This document shows positions 47,853 to 59,903 of a stretch of 64,000 nucleotides of DNA, piece after piece. The first letter of the stretch is position 1. Every line of letters begins with the position of its first letter. Under the pieces are notes generated by a model that saw only the letters and a list, made by a program, of their open reading frames with translations, searched no databases and had not been told where the DNA came from. The translations under genes and the position numbers were made by a program. This stretch comes from Gelatoporia subvermispora B (lineage: Eukaryota; Basidiomycota; Agaricomycetes; Polyporales; Gelatoporiaceae): assembly GCA_000320605.2 (NCBI GenBank), contig KB445796.1:1921191-1985190 (forward strand), given 5' to 3'.

Positions 47853-48979
47853 GCCGCTTCGCGCTGTGTACTTTCTAGAGACGTGCTTCTTGATTGAGCG
47901 AGCCTTTTGATTTTGTGTCTTCCTATCCCGGTCCTTTGGTTGGAGCCGAGCACGGCCCCGTGCCAGCAGCTCATCTATACCTCCGCACAGCTTGCGATAT
48001 TCCCCGCGCGCCGCTGGCTGCGGTGGCGTGTGCGAGCAGAACGGACTACCTTACCCCCCACTTGGTTATTCGACGCATTGGCATCGGCCCACTTCCATTT
48101 TCTTATTCATCTCACACATCACATCGCACCGGCCCATCTTGCACTACGTCCTTGCTTGGCTTCTCCGCACCCCGCTGCTCTCCCCATCGCTATCGCACGT
48201 CCCGTTCTCGCACTGCCCCCGCATTGTCCGATTTGAAGCACCGTAGGTACTATAGTCCATTACTATTATTCTCTGGGCGCTGCGCCGCGTCCGCTTGACT
48301 TGTATATGTCTAATCCTGGCTATGGTTTGTGTAGGTAGATCAGGGCCTTGGAGCCCGCATGCGGCTGACGTAGAACGCGTACGTAGTAGGTATACCATGC
48401 ACATATGATACGTATGAATTGAATGACAGATGAGAGATGAGTGGACTAGAACACCGGGTGGAAGGAAAGCCCGCTTCGCGGAGTTCCGAGCTGATACGTT
48501 CCGGGGACAGCAAGGTGCTAGTGTCTTTGAGGAATCCTGTATACCTATCTGGACGTGTACACACGGAGTACATACACACTAGTGCGATCGCCCGCCAAGT
48601 GCCCAGGTTGTGGGGCTCGCGAGGGGACCGTATGCGGCTGCCCTGGAGCGGGGCACTAGTCTCCAGGCACGCGTCGACGTCGCTGCGCAGAGCACTTTGG
48701 CGGCTCGCGCCCGCGCCTGCTCGCGCTCCGGCTGCGGGGCCCTCTCGCCAGGGCGCGCCGGGGATAGGCGTCCCAAGAATAAGCCGGCGTGAGAGCTCGA
48801 GACGCGGCGCGGCGCGCAGCAGGTCCACGGGTGCGAGCAGGGCTGCCCCGCGGGCGGCCGCGGCGGGCGCAGCACGTTGCCTGCGCCGTGCTGGCTGCCC
48901 GCGCGGGCGCGCGGTGCTCGCGTCTGAGGCGAGGAGGCTGCTGCAGCCGCGCGGCAGCGCAGGCCCGGTGGCGTGCTGC
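47853..48979. other. Intergenic, GC-rich second half
   Basis: The first 500 nt are pyrimidine-rich 3' flank of the Wee1-like gene. From about 48600 to 48980 the DNA becomes very GC-rich with long open frames in several registers on both strands. Those frames have compositionally biased Arg/Ala/Pro translations and no motifs, so no gene is called. Confidence 0.5.
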
Positions 48980-50700
48980 GCGGGGGGATCGGCGTCGTGG
49001 GAGCGCCGCGAGCCGCCAGGAGCGGAACTGTGTGGACGGGATGGGCCAGGTCTGCGTGCGAAGCTGGGACGCGCGATGCGGGGCTGGGCGGGGGCTCGTA
49101 TGCCGAGGGGAGCGTTGCTTGTATCGGTGGTGTTCGCATGGTCCCATACGGGGCGACCTTGTCAGGCGGGACGAGTGTGTGCGATGGTCTCGAAACGGGT
49201 GGAGGCGTCCCGGCTATTGTACGTCTGTATTGGATTGTGCTACATTGATGGTGGAGTATGCTCGGTGCCATAAAGAGGTGGAAGATCGGCGCTCGAAGCC
49301 AGATTTAGGATGGAGGACTTAGGGTGGAGGAAAGAGGTCGCGCAGAACAGTCTTTAGACTACGTGAAGGTGTCCTAGCTGCTGCGCACCTGTATTGAATT
49401 GTGCTGCGGTAACGCTGGGGCATGCTCGGTGCCACAGACAGGTGGAAGATTCGCGCTCGAAGCCGGATCCAGCGTGGAGGTCGCGCATAGCACCCTTCAG
49501 CCTCTAGGCATCGGAAAGTGGATTGGAGCAGAATTGAGAGGGATCAGCGTCGTGGGAGCGGCGCGCATCGCCGGGAGCGAAACTCTGTGGACGAGATGGG
49601 TCAGGGTTGCGTTCGAAGTTGGGACGCTCGAAGCGGGGCTTGACGGGGCTAGCCCATGAGCTCATCGCCTGTGGCAAGACGAACATGGTGTCATGAAGGA
49701 CCAAAGCGGGGGAAGGCTTGGTCCGGCGCCGCGGGCGTATTCAGTGGTCTGAGAACAGATGGAGGTGTCCCTGCGCCTGCATTGAACTGTGCTAATGCTG
49801 GTGTACGCTCGGACCATATAGAGGTGGAAGATTCGCGCTCAAAGCCAGATTTAGCGTGGAGGAAAGAGGTCGCAGATAATGCTCCTCAGGCCCGGGGGGC
49901 ATCGGCAAGTAAATTGGAGCAGGCTTTACGAGTGCACACCAGTGTCAGTTGTCGTATTCGCAGACATATTACCGGTAGAGGCTAGAGTGCAATATGGTGA
50001 ATGAACTGGCCCAGCCATTAGCGTATGCGCAACGTAGATTCGCTGGGCGAGAAGGGGCGGAAGAGGCGGGCCGGGTGGAGGGATGGCACTGCAGCCGCCG
50101 TGCGCTGGACGAGGACTAATTATGACGAGGGGCTCACTGCTTGTGTCGGCACGACGAACGCGGTGTTCCCGAGGTCCAATACAGGGAGAACCTTGTCAGG
50201 CGGGGGGAACGCATTGAGTGGTCTGAAAACGGGTCGAGGTGTCCCAGCTACTGTGTGCACCTGGATTGAATTGTGCTGCATTAATGCTGGGGTGTGCTCG
50301 GTGCCACAAACAGGTGGAAGATTCGCGCTTGAAGCCAGAATTAGCGTGGAGGTCGCGCATGACCCCCTTTAGACTCTAGACACCGGAAAGTAGATTGGAG
50401 TGGAATTGATGATCCCACACCAGTAGTGCCAGTAGTTGTATTTCTTTGTGGACATGTCGCTGGTAGAGGCTAGGAGCAACACGGGGCCTGGACAGGCCCA
50501 GTTATTAATTAGCGCAAGCACAACATGGATACGCTCGGCGAGGAGAAGGGGCGGAGAGGCGGGCCGGGGGAGGGATGGCACTGCAGGCGCCGTTCGGGGG
50601 ATCGCGAATGGCAAGAACGGAACGAGAGACGGGAGACGGGGCGCATCGGTGGGAAGAGGGTGATGCAAGGCCCTGCGTCGCGATGTGTACACGTCTTTTC
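48980..50700. repeat. Degenerate tandem repeat array
   Basis: A core of about 170-190 nt occurs four times, near 49190-49356, 49362-49552, 49744-49930 and 50218-50414. Shared words in order are GGAGGTGTCCC, ATTGAATTGTGCT, TGCTCGGTGCCA, AGGTGGAAGATTCGCGCT and TTAGCGTGGAGG. Copies three and four are embedded in a longer unit of about 475 nt that also repeats GGCGAGAAGGGGCGG, GCGGGCCGGG and GGATGGCACTGCAG (about 50040-50100 and 50535-50585). Part of the first copy's left flank recurs before the third (GGAGCGGAACTGTGTGGACG against GGAGCGAAACTCTGTGGACG). Copies differ by substitutions and indels. No transposase, tRNA or gene motif was seen. Confidence 0.8.
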
Positions 50701-52105
50701 GCTGCCGTCGCCCCGCATTCGGGCGGTGAACCCTGTGCATATTGCGACGGCTCCTCTGGTCGGGTTCGCCAAGTTGTCCCGCGGGTGGCTAGCAGACTAG
50801 CTGGCTGACGAGGCGGACTAGCGACTTGGCGAATAGACTCGGACTGTGCGGGTGACAAGCGTCTGGGCCCGGATGCAGAGGGTGGTGCTGACTAGATGGC
50901 AGGGTGTAATGATGCTGAGTGAGCGGGTGCAGGACCGTAGTAGTGGGAAGCGAGCAACGGGTACTGTGCAACATCTGCAACATGTCAATGTCACTCTGGC
51001 ACATAGAGTACATCCCCGGCGGCTTCATGGCGGCCCACAGCGACTCCATGGCGTCTGCATGACCTGACGTTGGGCGGAAGCTGTACGGGCAGGCTGCGCC
51101 CGGCCTGCTCGTGTAGTTGCTTTTTGGTGAACACGTTGGCATACCAAATGATACTCGCAACCCGAGAGTTCTTTGGATGTTGCCATCGTCGCACGGTGTG
51201 AGTGGCAGGCAAGGGAAGGATGCGAGTCAAACTGGGATCAGCTGGTGTGGGATGAATATAGCACCTGTAGTGACATTCGACCGTTCTTCTGCGAAAGATG
51301 GCCAGAGTGACAGAGCGAAACGAGACTGTCCGGGAGAGGACTCTCCTTCTTGGCCGGCCTCATGCCACAGCCAGACGAGAGAAATACTTGTTGTCGTCCT
51401 CGCAATCGCCCCCGACTTGCGAACACTCGCACGCACCCGAGTCGCACAGCAAAGTCGCACGCGCGCTCTGGCCGCTCAGGTGCCCTCTGTTACCCCGACG
51501 CTGCTGACCGTCCTCGTGCCGTCCCCCTTTCCGTTTCCCTTTTCTTCAGCAACTCGTCTCCAGCGACTCGTCTCCGGCGATCTGTCTGATTGTCCAGATT
51601 GCCCCTGCTGAGTGTGTGCACAGCCCTCAGCGAGCGCATCATCGCGGCATCAAGGACTAGCCCCGGCTCACCTGCCCTCGCTAGCCCGGGAAAGGCGCTA
51701 ACCAGCACCAGACAGCATCAGACTCGCAAGACGCCAGTTTTCACTCATCCGACAGGCAGCTGTGACCTTGGCTGCGATACGGGCGACTCCAGTGAGCGTT
51801 CCTGACAACGCTGCTGGCCCGGCGACTGAGCAGATTCTGTCGCCCTTCTTCCTCCTTCAAGCCCTGCACTCCTGTCACCACACCCACCGTTGTTTTCCTC
51901 TCCTTTCTCCGTTGCCCCCTTCCATGCGACTCGTATCTACTCGCACTCCAGCTATCTAAATGGGCCCCCTTGAATCCCCCTACCCCCTTCCGCTCTCTAT
52001 CCTGTCGTCTCGCACCACACACAGTACGCCAACTCTCTCCCCTACCACACCCCGGACGACGAGTACTCGTCCGCGACCTGCGTCCCATCTCTCATCCCCC
52101 CGGGC
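50701..52105. other. Intergenic region / homeodomain gene promoter
   Basis: About 1.4 kb with no secure gene. The last 250 nt before 52106 are pyrimidine-rich. The stretch 52025-52105 is an open, protein-like frame (YANSLPYHTPDDEYSSATC) leading into the homeodomain gene, so part of this region is probably its true 5' coding sequence. Confidence 0.5.
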
Positions 52106-54683
52106 ATGGACCCGGCACATGTCGATATGCGCACATTCTACCCCTACCAGCCGAACGAAGTCAAACACCGTCGTCGTACCACCCGCGCCCAACTCAAGGT
52201 CCTCGAAGATGTCTACACGCGCGACACGAAGCCAAACGCGAGCCTCCGCAAAAAGCTCGCGCAGGAGCTCGATATGACCCCCCGCGGAGTGCAGGTCTGG
52301 TTCCAGAACAGGTGCGCGCATTCCGTGTCCGTTGCATCCCGACTGCCTCCTGACTCTGTCCCGCAGACGCGCAAAGACGAAGCAGCAGCGGAAGAAAGCA
52401 GAGGCTGCCTCCCTCAACGGCGGCGCCCAGCAACAGTCCCTGCCTGACCAGCAAGGCGACAACGCCGACCTCACTTCGCCTCCCGCGAGTCCGACCGAAG
52501 ACCAGTTTCCAGAGGAGGCTTCGCCAGAACCGCCACAAGCTTCTCCGGCGGTAGAGACTGCGCGTCCAAAGCCCGATTCCGCCTGGAACCCTCCACACAG
52601 CGTCCAGCTCTACACCTCCCCAGGTCACCTCGCACCCCCAGATGCGGACCTGTACTCCTTACGCCGCCCATCTCTCCCTGCTCTCGTCAACGGGTCGCTC
52701 GCTGCACCGGATGTGTACGGCATCGGTGTCCATGGGCTTCAGCGCCGTGGGTTTGACCCGACGACTCGTCGGCGATCAATCGACACCACCAACGCGCTCC
52801 GTCTCGTCGGGCATCCCTACGCTCACGCTGTCTCAGTCGCGAACAACGGCAGCCCGAGCCAGGGTCTCTACGGCGACAGCGCCTTGGGCCAAGTCCACGA
52901 GGACGGCGTCCCCTCCTGGCTGGGCGCTCCGCAGCTGCAGTACGGGCACCGCCGCCAAGCGCTTGCGCCTCGCCTCAGTGTTCCCTTCCTCCACCCGCAC
53001 CACCATCCCTCGCAACCACAGCCCCAGGCGGCACCGCACCCGCAGCCCGTCGCCGGCAACGGCAACCAGCATGCTGGTGCCATCCAGGGCGCCATCGCAG
53101 ACCGCAGCCCGCCCCCGCCCAACATCGCCCAGGCGCTCACCCCGCGCCGATCCGGCGACGCCTCGAACGCGCCGGGCACGCTCGTGCACCCCGCGGCGGC
53201 GCACGCGCGCATGTCCGCGGGCTCTGCCGCGCACATCATGCGCCACCAGCACCGCTCGTACGCGCTCTCCGCGCGCGTGCTCGCCGCGCCGCCCCCGGGC
53301 CCGCTGCCCACGCCCAACTTCTCGTTCGGCGACGGCGCGGGCTCGCAGGGCCCGTCCCCGCCCGAGGCGTCCCCCGCGAGCTCGGCGAACTCGAGCACCG
53401 TCAACCTGCACGCGCCGGACGGGAACGAGGACCACGCGCACGGCTCGGAGCTGGCGTACCGCGAGGCCGGCCGGGACGAGGAGGAGAGCGAGTACAGCGC
53501 GATCTCGAGGTTCGGCTCGATCGCGAGCGTCGGCGGAAGCGAGAGCAGCTGGACGAGCGCGGGCAGCGGCGCGCTGGGCATGACCGTGGGCGGCGTGGCT
53601 GTGAGCCTGGACGTCGGAAATGCGCCGCAGGGCGAGTGGAAGCCGGACTGGGATTTTGCTAATGCTGGGCCGTGGAAGGATGGCTTCCAGTATGGTGGGC
53701 GGCGGGATAGCTGGTGAGTCTTCCTCATATATGTGTATGAGCGAAGATAGAGTGGGTATATGCGCTATGTAGAACCTCTGCTGCTCCTATGGCGTGGTTG
53801 TATGCGTCGTTGACGACCAGCACTTTGTTCTTCTGTCCTCGGCCCCCTATCATTCGCGTGCGCTATACTGACTCTTCCCTTGTTTAGTGCTTCTGGCCAG
53901 TTCCTCGAGCTTTTCAACGGACTTGAAGTGGACAGTACGCACGAGTCGCCTGTTCCACCACACATTATCCATCCGCACGGCAACCAAGCATCCCACAACC
54001 TCTCGCAGCATCACTCTGGCGAGCAGGGACCTCCCGACAGCCTTGCCTCTGGTGTCAACGGCATGGAGACGCGACAAATACCGGAGCAATATCCCTCGCC
54101 AACGTCCACAATATCAGCTGGAACGCACCACAGCCCAGGATATGATCCGGCCGACCAGAACTCCCCTCACGTCCAGAACATGGGCCACAGCAACCACGTT
54201 GATGTCTATCAGGATGCGCACTCGAAAGGCTACGGCGATGCGGTGCATGCGCGGAACAGTTCGAGCGAGCTTGCCTATGCGCTGCAAGGGCACCCGGAGG
54301 TAGGCTTCCATACACTCGTATAGCCCTTCCCCAACCATTCTAAGTTTCCCCCACAGGATCTATCTCGCTCTCAGTCTCAGTCTTCGCAAGATCTCAACGC
54401 GGATAACAGCCAGCTACAGTATCCAGCGGACTTCACCGGCGCCGATCCTGCAGGTCTGGACGGCGCCTCTGATGCTACTGCTTCATCGAGCGAGTATGGT
54501 TATTCTCAACAGTCTCAGGAGTCGTCGGCATACGCATCGGCATACGACGGATCGGCAACTGCATTGCCATATCCAGGGACACCCATATACGACCAGAATG
54601 CGATCCAACTGTCGCATATGTGCGTCCCCGCCAGTGTCGCAGGAGGACAATATCTCGCCCTGGGCTACTCGCAATTCCCATAG
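52106..54683 (+). CDS. Homeodomain transcription factor
   Basis: Exons 52106-52311, 52367-53713, 53888-54299 and 54357-54683 give 763 aa from this ATG. The homeodomain covers residues of about 21-78: KHRRRTTRAQLKVLEDVY, then KKLAQELDMTPRGVQVWFQ and NRRAKTKQQRKK, with the WFQNRR recognition helix split by intron 1. The rest is low complexity (Pro, His, Ala, Ser; QPQPQAAPHPQP) with acidic patches, typical of fungal activators. Related Agaricomycete homeodomain proteins act in development and fruiting; it lacks the arrangement of mating-type HD1/HD2 pairs. The frame is open upstream to 52025 after a CAG. A start at 51924 (MRL) joined by a 92-nt intron to 52025 is possible and would add about 30 residues. 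Intron 2 is long (174 nt). Confidence 0.9.
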
Positions 54684-55544
54684 TAAATCGCAAAAGCTCT
54701 AGTCGCTGGCCTCAACCCTGCTATGCCGTCGTCGACCTGCATGTCAGCTCGCATCCGCTCCTTGCCGTCCCAATCTCCCGTTTATCTTGTGGACATCTAC
54801 GCAAGTGCATATATATACGTATATCCGCCGTCATCCATACCTCCTACAGTACACCCTGGTATTGTCTATTATCTTGTCCTGCGGCGCCTGCCCTGCCCAG
54901 CTCCGCGCGCCCTGCCGTCCTTCCAGGATAGCCATGGCACTTCGTCGGGCTAGCTGCGTGCCACGACGTGGTCGAGGCCGTTTGCGTGCTCGACGCGATG
55001 CCGTGCGCTGTGTGCCGCCTGTGGTGTGCATTCAGTCGCCTTCGCATGTTCCGCCGCGCGACTGGTCACGGTCGTTGCGCGGGTGTCCCGCTGTCCCACT
55101 CTCCTTCACTGTATCTGCTGTTTTTCCCCATGCTTTGACGTCGGTCGGTACATCTAGAGTCTTTATAGTTATTCTGCCCGTCCCCCCGTTCCTTCCACGA
55201 TGCTTCGTGTATATATTAGGTGCATCTGCTGTGCTCGCTTGTACGTCCCGCGGTCGTCAGGTAAATCACTAATCCGTGTACAAATTCTTGGGCTGTCTAT
55301 ACTGTACTACATATCTATCGCAATAGGTACGTGCTGTGGGACATTCGGTACATCCCGCGATGGGTCGGATTACCCATAGCGATGGTGCTGATCTGATCTG
55401 ATCTTGGTCGGCGGATTGCCTGACAGAGAGGAATGAAAGCAGTGCGAAATCTATCGACGACGACATGCGTAGATCAGGACATACGACTTCTCAATAATAT
55501 CAATATCACCATCTGCACCAGGCATCATCATCAACCCCGGGATG
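54684..55544. other. Convergent 3' flanks
   Basis: About 860 nt between the stops of the homeodomain gene and the RING gene. No supportable gene; open frames are short and without motifs. Confidence 0.5.
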
Positions 55545-57382
55545 TCATAACTTCGTGACGGACGCCGGCATAGGAGGCACTGAATGGAGATATGCTCCCA
55601 TGGGAGGTCGAGGACCATAGGCCACCCAGGGCGGGGCACCGCTCCCGAACCCTCCTCCAGGAACGCTATCTCCTGCGGATCCCGCGGGACCTGCTTGAGG
55701 GGCAGAGGTGTCGCGACCTGCCTGGACGGCGCGGACAGTGAGGAGATCGTGTACCTTGTTAGAGGCAGACGGTCACCTTACAACCGGGATACAAGGGGTG
55801 TCTTGTACCTACCTGCATACGTAGGCCGTGCATGCCGGCGCGTAAGCCCCTGAGCTCCTCGCCGACCCGCAACGCCTCGGCCGTCTGCGCGCTAGCTATA
55901 CCCCCCAGCGCCCCTGCCAGGGTGACTAGTGAACCATGGAGTGAGGCGAGAGTGTCGGGTAGGGAGGTGGTAGGATCCAAAGGTGGGATAGAAATGCCGG
56001 AACCGGGAGCCGGAGCTGCATACGGAGGGTTGGGCGGAAATCCGGGTACAGGAGAATAAGGTACCGATGAATAATGAGCTGCAGGAGGGACGGGCGACGT
56101 GAAGGATTGGGGCAAAGACCCAAGAGGTTGCATTGTCTGTGATAAGGAGCGCTGTGGAGTACTCGCGACAGTTGGCCGTCTATCTCGTTCTCGACGGGAC
56201 TCGGGCTGTGGAAGTTGCCGGTCGTAGACATTGTCGTCGTCCGCAGGGGGGAAGTACGAGGCGATGTCCAACTCTGCAGCATCGGCTTCGGCACGGGTGG
56301 GTAGCACACCAGACAGCGACTCAGTACGTCGAGCCTGCCGGGGTGAACTATCTGGCCTGCGCATCTCACCAGCACTGGCTTCGCTGATTTCTGCGTGGAT
56401 ATCGACGTAAGAGATTTCGGATGTTCCGCTGTATGTTATGTCGTGAAAGAGCGTTGCCACTGGTCCGGCGTCCTCGGTTGATATTGAGACACCGCTGGTA
56501 TCATTGTCCAACCTGTACCATGGTCCCAGTGCACGCTGTACTGCCTGCATCTGCCGATGGAGGGAGTGGACAACACCTTCAAGCGCTGAAAGTCTCATTC
56601 GTAACATAGCATTCTCCGTAGCAAGCGTGTCCTCGGGCGCCGCAACCGTCTGCACTGATGCCTCGAGAGTTGTAGTATATTCGGAATCTGCTTCTCGAGG
56701 TCGTGCATCCTATGGATTAGCGGTTAGATCATCCTATAAATGCGTGAGGGAGTTCCGAACCTTCTGTTCCACGTCGGCGGTTAGGGGTTTATGTGTCCGT
56801 GAGCGATGGGTTTGCCAATGGTCCACTAGGTCTTTGCGCGCCACCAAAGCGCAACATTGTTCGTGTGTGCACAAGACCTCAGCAAACTCACACACATCCT
56901 TTAAATGTGCGGGCAGCAGAAGCCGTTGGCAAGTGTATGAACATCCCGCCTCGCGATACGGACACTCAACTATGAGTTCTTCGACTAGCTACGTCATCGA
57001 ATATCAATTTCTTGAGCCTGCGCAATGGTTGGTCGCAACTCGACGTACATTACGGATGACGGGGTCTGCAGGCGTGAGGTCGTGCAACGACAGGGGTAGG
57101 CGATCTATTGGACACTGCCGAGATACGCTGATAGCACGGGCAATACAGTCGTAGCAGAATGTATGACAGCAGGAGCGTGTCGTATGAGGATCAAAAAATG
57201 GGGCCCTTTGAAAGTGCCGTGCCGTTCAGAAGGGATCTGGAATGTGCTAAGCGGCGGAAGTACCTGCATATGCAGCAGACCTATGGGGTACTGAATATGA
57301 GTGTCCTTCTCTTTCAGCCATGAGCACCTGTTATTCTCACCAAATTCACGTTCGGATTTTCCACGTAGTTGTAGGCCGACAT
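55545..57382 (-). CDS. RING finger / TRAF-type zinc-finger protein
   Basis: Six exons on the minus strand, 57382-57341, 57280-57264 (17 nt), 57205-57049, 56988-56761, 56709-55813 and 55721-55545, give 505 aa. It starts MSAYNYVENPNVNLVCCICR; the 17-nt exon carries the first RING cysteines. The RING continues PFFDPHTTRSCCHTFCYDCIA and QCPIDRLPL. A second Cys/His module follows (VECPYREAGCSYTC, LPAHLKDVCEFAEVLC, CCALVARKDLVDHWQTH), matching TRAF-type zinc fingers. A coiled coil comes next (TLATENAMLRMRLSALEGVV and on), then a Pro/Ser-rich tail. The layout RING, TRAF fingers, coiled coil suggests an E3 ubiquitin ligase. All joins keep frame. Confidence 0.9.
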
Positions 57383-57980
57383 CGCCGTCAGTATTGTCAA
57401 GACTCGAGCAGCATCCAGCGGAGTCCCGTCGCAGTCCCTCCAATCAGCCGCCACCGGCGACCGCTGCTACTGGATGGGTCACGCACGCGACGATCACGTG
57501 CTTTGTTTTCTCCAGCTTCTTCTGCAGGGATCTGTTTTCGGTTTCCTTGCTTTCGTCCGCCCTGCTGTCTGTTCATTACACCTGCTGTCTGTTCATTACA
57601 TCTCAAGCTCATCCTGTCTATTTATGGCACACCAAAACATCCCAGCCGAGCAGACGTGATCCAAAATGCGTCTCAGTTGATTTGATCTACCCGCGCTCTC
57701 TGCTGCAGGCGGCACGGCATACCCGGTTCGCGCTTGAAATGCTGGGGTCGATCTCCAGCGCCACGCTGTGAACAGCCTTCGACAAACATACTCACTGTCT
57801 AACAGCTGAACTCCTTGACACTACTTGAGCACTCGGTGACTCGTGTAGACATTTGAGCCAAATCCAATCTGGCGACGCAGCCAAACTTGACATTGTCTTC
57901 GACTACTTTCAGTAAAATGTTCATGTATGTCAATCGAGACATTATGCTAATCATTGGTCTACCTTGCATAGGAAGGGACT
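57383..57980. other. Divergent intergenic region
   Basis: About 600 nt between two start codons facing away from each other. A perfect 18-nt direct repeat (CTGCTGTCTGTTCATTAC) stands head to tail at 57563-57580 and 57581-57598. No gene seen. Confidence 0.55.
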
Positions 57981-59266
57981 ATGCCGATGACTACGATTCC
58001 TCTCTTACCTCCAGAAGTGACCGATCGTATCATAGACTACCTTTGGGCCGACCGGACGTCGCTCCGTAACTGCGCCCTCACCTGCCGAGCCTGGTCCCCT
58101 GTCAGTCGCTACCATTTATTCCACACCTTGCGGATATGGAGTCGCGAGGCGTTCGACTCGCTCACCCACAAATCATGCGTACCAAGGACGGCAGAGTTGT
58201 TTCGATTCGTACAACATCTCTCTCTCAGAGAGCAATCTGGCTCGACATTCACATACCTGGTTCCTCCGCTCCTGGTCAACAAGCTCCCCAAAGTCACCTC
58301 TATGGACATTCACAATTTTTCCACTGAAACTGTTGCCATTGAGCCGAGTTTCTACACGGTACTTGGTCGGTTTGACAGGCTCACGACGTTAGAGCTCAGC
58401 GACGTCAACTTGGGATCGATACACGGAGTTTCCCTGTTTCTTTGTAGCTTCCCACGCCTGGAGCGTTTGACTTTTCAACGATGCACGATCCGAAGGCTGT
58501 TTCTACCTGCACAACAATCAGCGCCTCTCAAGACACTGTCGTTAACGGCTCTGACTATCTCAGAAGTGCAGCAATGGACGTTGCGCGACTTCCTATCCTG
58601 GCTTATCACAACGTCGACCATTCAGACTCTACAGACATTTGTGTATCGAGGTGGAGAAGGGCACAATTCCCACGGTACGACTACAGCATGCGCTGAACTG
58701 CTAGTAAGACTCTTTCATGGTGTGGGCTCTTCCCTGAAGGCCATCAATATACCTCTTCTCAATGGCATCGACGGTCAGATTGCTGCTTCCTCTTGGTTTT
58801 GCTATCGACCGAGACTGAGACGCTCTATTACTTAGATCATCGACATCTCCTAAGTGCTTCGAGTGGTGTTCGAATTGTCTATTTCCATTTCGACGCAAAC
58901 AACGACGCCACAGCGGCTCGGTATCTATCGCATATCATTTCAACCCAACTAGTGACGGTGGAGCTACTCTTCGATTCGGTGTTCGGCTCGATGCCATTCG
59001 ATATGCACATTCCTGGACGACCACCAATTCCGTCTTCCTCTAGGAAGTTCCGGGATATTCGCGCATCTCTGAAAAACATCGACCAAGTGCTCGCCTCCGA
59101 GTCCTTCCCTCTCCTGGAACAGGTTATTGTCCGCTCATCGTGCTCCCCTTTTTCAGGACTTTCTCGACAGTCTTTCCATCAGAAGATACGGAGATCTATG
59201 CGCCGTCTGCAAGCGCGAGGGATCTTGCGATTCGCTGAGCTCGATACACAAGAATCACTCCAATAG
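57981..59266 (+). CDS. F-box protein, tandem family B copy 1
   Basis: Two exons, 57981-58773 and 58836-59266, joined by a 62-nt intron give 407 aa. The F-box is at the very N-terminus: IPLLPPEVTDRIIDYLWA, then LRNCALTCRAWSPVSRYHLF. A region of repeated leucine-rich strands follows (LTTLELSDVNL, FPRLERLTFQRC). The C-terminus has FPLLEQVIVRSSCSPFSG. It belongs to the common Agaricomycete F-box family that starts with PPEV(T)DxIIDxLW, distinct from family A at 26-35 kb. Probably an SCF substrate adaptor; target unknown. The paralogue at 59904 has the same intron position. Confidence 0.88.
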
Positions 59267-59903
59267 GCAGTCATGGGGACGGAGTGGAAGGTAGATATAG
59301 AGACCAATCGAGGGACGCAAAGTATCTCCACTCTTCTTTCTATACATTTACCTCACTCATTTCACCCGATCACGATTGTATCATCCGATCGCCTCTCCAG
59401 CCATACTGCTGGCCCCACGGGGCGCACGTGATCGACATCGAAGAATGCCTCCTGGCATATTCCGGGACTGTAGTACTCACATAAGATCCCAACACTCTTC
59501 ATAAACACCAGTCGCCGATTCGTCATCACCAGCGGCCACTGCCGGACCTGCGCTCCGTCTTGCCAGAGGCATGTTTGGCGACGCTCCGTGATTGTGCAAC
59601 CCCACGCTGTCAAGACTGTTACCAAACCCGCTACCACCCGCCTCGTGTTGGTATCCACCCTGAGCTGGTACTCTGCCCTGCTCCAAGCTGGTAGGGAGCG
59701 CCGGCAAAGCTACCGCCTGTTCAATTCCGTCGATCGCATTGCGAATCAAGTCTGATCAGCCGCGTTTTTATAACGGGGACGTCTAGGGACATCAATTCGA
59801 CGAGGCAGTGGATCAACGCTCAGATCGGTGAGGTAGATTGACTTAATTGATAGAGCGCAGGGATCTTACCGGAGTTCATTCATTAGCACCGACCTCAGCG
59901 GAC
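59267..59903. other. Intergenic between F-box paralogues
   Basis: About 640 nt. A minus-strand frame at 59477-59749 has protein-like low-complexity composition (GGSGFGNSLDSVGLHNHGAS) but no known family, no clear start or splice partners; not called as a gene. Confidence 0.45.

Noticed and set aside
48579..49271. 230-codon minus-strand frame as a gene
   Set aside because: Highly biased Pro/Arg/Ala translation in very GC-rich DNA, overlapping the first repeat unit; no motif or splice support.
52833..53728. Long minus-strand frames opposite the homeodomain gene
   Set aside because: They arise from GC-rich, stop-poor antisense sequence of a well-supported gene.
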